From positions 3,141,501-3,205,500 of the forward strand of contig NZ_CP051630.1 of NCBI RefSeq assembly GCF_012848855.1: a stretch of DNA of 64,000 nt, in the 5' to 3' direction. This document shows positions 63,654 to 64,000 of the stretch, in pieces (position 1 is the first letter of the stretch; every line of letters starts with the position of its first letter). The position numbers and the translations under genes are program-made. Under the pieces are notes generated by a model. That model did not search any database. It was not told the origin of the DNA and was given only the letters and a program-made list of their open reading frames with translations. The stretch is from Pyruvatibacter mobilis (GTDB lineage Bacteria > Pseudomonadota > Alphaproteobacteria > CGMCC-115125).

Positions 63654-64000
63654 TCAAGCGTTAACGGCTACTTCCAGGAGGTGCAGGCTGAACAGCCCGT
63701 CCGGGTCGGTCCACAGGGCTTTTGGCTCGAAACCGGCCCTCTGCGCCATTTCCGCGAACTCCTCAGGGGCATATTTGTAGGAGCTTTCGGTGTGAATGCG
63801 CTCGCCGTCGGAGAAAGTGAAGTCCTGGCCTTCAAGGCTGATGGTCTGCTCGCCCTTGGCTTCCAGGTGCATTTCCACCCGGCCCTGTTCCCGGTTGTAG
63901 AAGGCCACGTGCTCAAAGCCGTGCTCGTCCAGCTCCGCGCCCAGCTCCGTGCGCATGCGCTTCAGCAGGTTGAGATTGAAGGCCGCGGTCACGCCCTGGC
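63654..64000 (-). CDS. egtD: EgtD-like L-histidine N-methyltransferase, C-terminal part
   Basis: Only the last 115 or so residues lie in the window; the gene continues beyond base 64000. GVTAAFNLNLLKRMRTELGA, FEHVAFYNREQGRVEMHLEA and SSYKYAPEEFAEMAQRAGF match the C-terminus of SAM-dependent histidine trimethylases of ergothioneine biosynthesis. A 223-base gap separates its stop from rsfS. An EgtB gene would be expected just outside the window. Confidence 0.87.
   Translation of the reverse strand, partial: QGVTAAFNLNLLKRMRTELGAELDEHGFEHVAFYNREQGRVEMHLEAKGEQTISLEGQDFTFSDGERIHTESSYKYAPEEFAEMAQRAGFEPKALWTDPDGLFSLHLLEVAVNA

Overview
This is a GC-rich, densely coding chromosomal window from an alphaproteobacterium. 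The evidence is the order rplS-leuC-leuD, the sdhCDAB and sucCD-sucAB-lpd operons, the atpHAGDC operon without F0 genes, the rsfS-rlmH-gpmI-envC-ctpA-deacetylase-rppH block, and a probable mesaconyl-CoA hydratase/malyl-CoA lyase pair typical of the ethylmalonyl-CoA pathway. A member of the Hyphomicrobiales (Parvibaculum/Rhodobiaceae-like) fits, but the genus cannot be fixed from the sequence alone. No rRNA, tRNA, CRISPR array or insertion sequence was seen.

Layout. 1-7.5 kb holds the rplS tail, leucine biosynthesis (leuC, leuD, leuB), an AT-richer HEPN-like gene inserted between leuD and leuB, a TerB-like gene, two tandem small lipoproteins, and asd behind a threonine-rich leader ORF. 7.6-15.5 kb holds tetR-phyH, an ammonium transporter fused to a histidine kinase, pdxY, the lyase/hydratase pair and a thioesterase. 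15.8-19.3 kb is sdhCDAB. 19.4-27.4 kb holds small genes, a trypsin-type autotransporter, an arsenic operon (arsR-arsI-arsC-acr3) and mmsA. 27.5-31.4 kb holds an N-acetyltransferase, an enoyl-CoA hydratase, zapE and a lipoprotein. 32.3-42.7 kb is the TCA block mdh, sucCD, sucAB, lpd. 42.7-49.5 kb holds xerC-DUF484, priA and a CHASE-GGDEF-EAL protein. 50-55.2 kb is the F1 ATP synthase operon. 55.4-64 kb holds a ferritin-like protein, rppH, a deacetylase, ctpA, an EnvC-like protein, a degenerate GpmI, rlmH, rsfS and the end of an EgtD-like gene.

Much of the window is energy metabolism: the TCA enzymes from 2-oxoglutarate to oxaloacetate except fumarase, plus F1 of the ATP synthase, lie within 40 kb. 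mmsA and the lyase/hydratase pair feed propionyl-, succinyl- and glyoxylate-level intermediates into it.

Most worth a second look are: (1) a leader ORF with 12 Thr codons in its last 29 codons just upstream of asd, with a 12-bp pairing that could mask the asd leader, a candidate threonine attenuator; (2) an intact GpmI homologue that has lost nearly all catalytic and metal-binding residues and overlaps an equally metal-site-free EnvC; (3) the Amt-histidine kinase; (4) a 410-bp spacer between atpG and atpD that is open in frame with atpD; (5) the HEPN-like gene. None has been tested here by computation or search.
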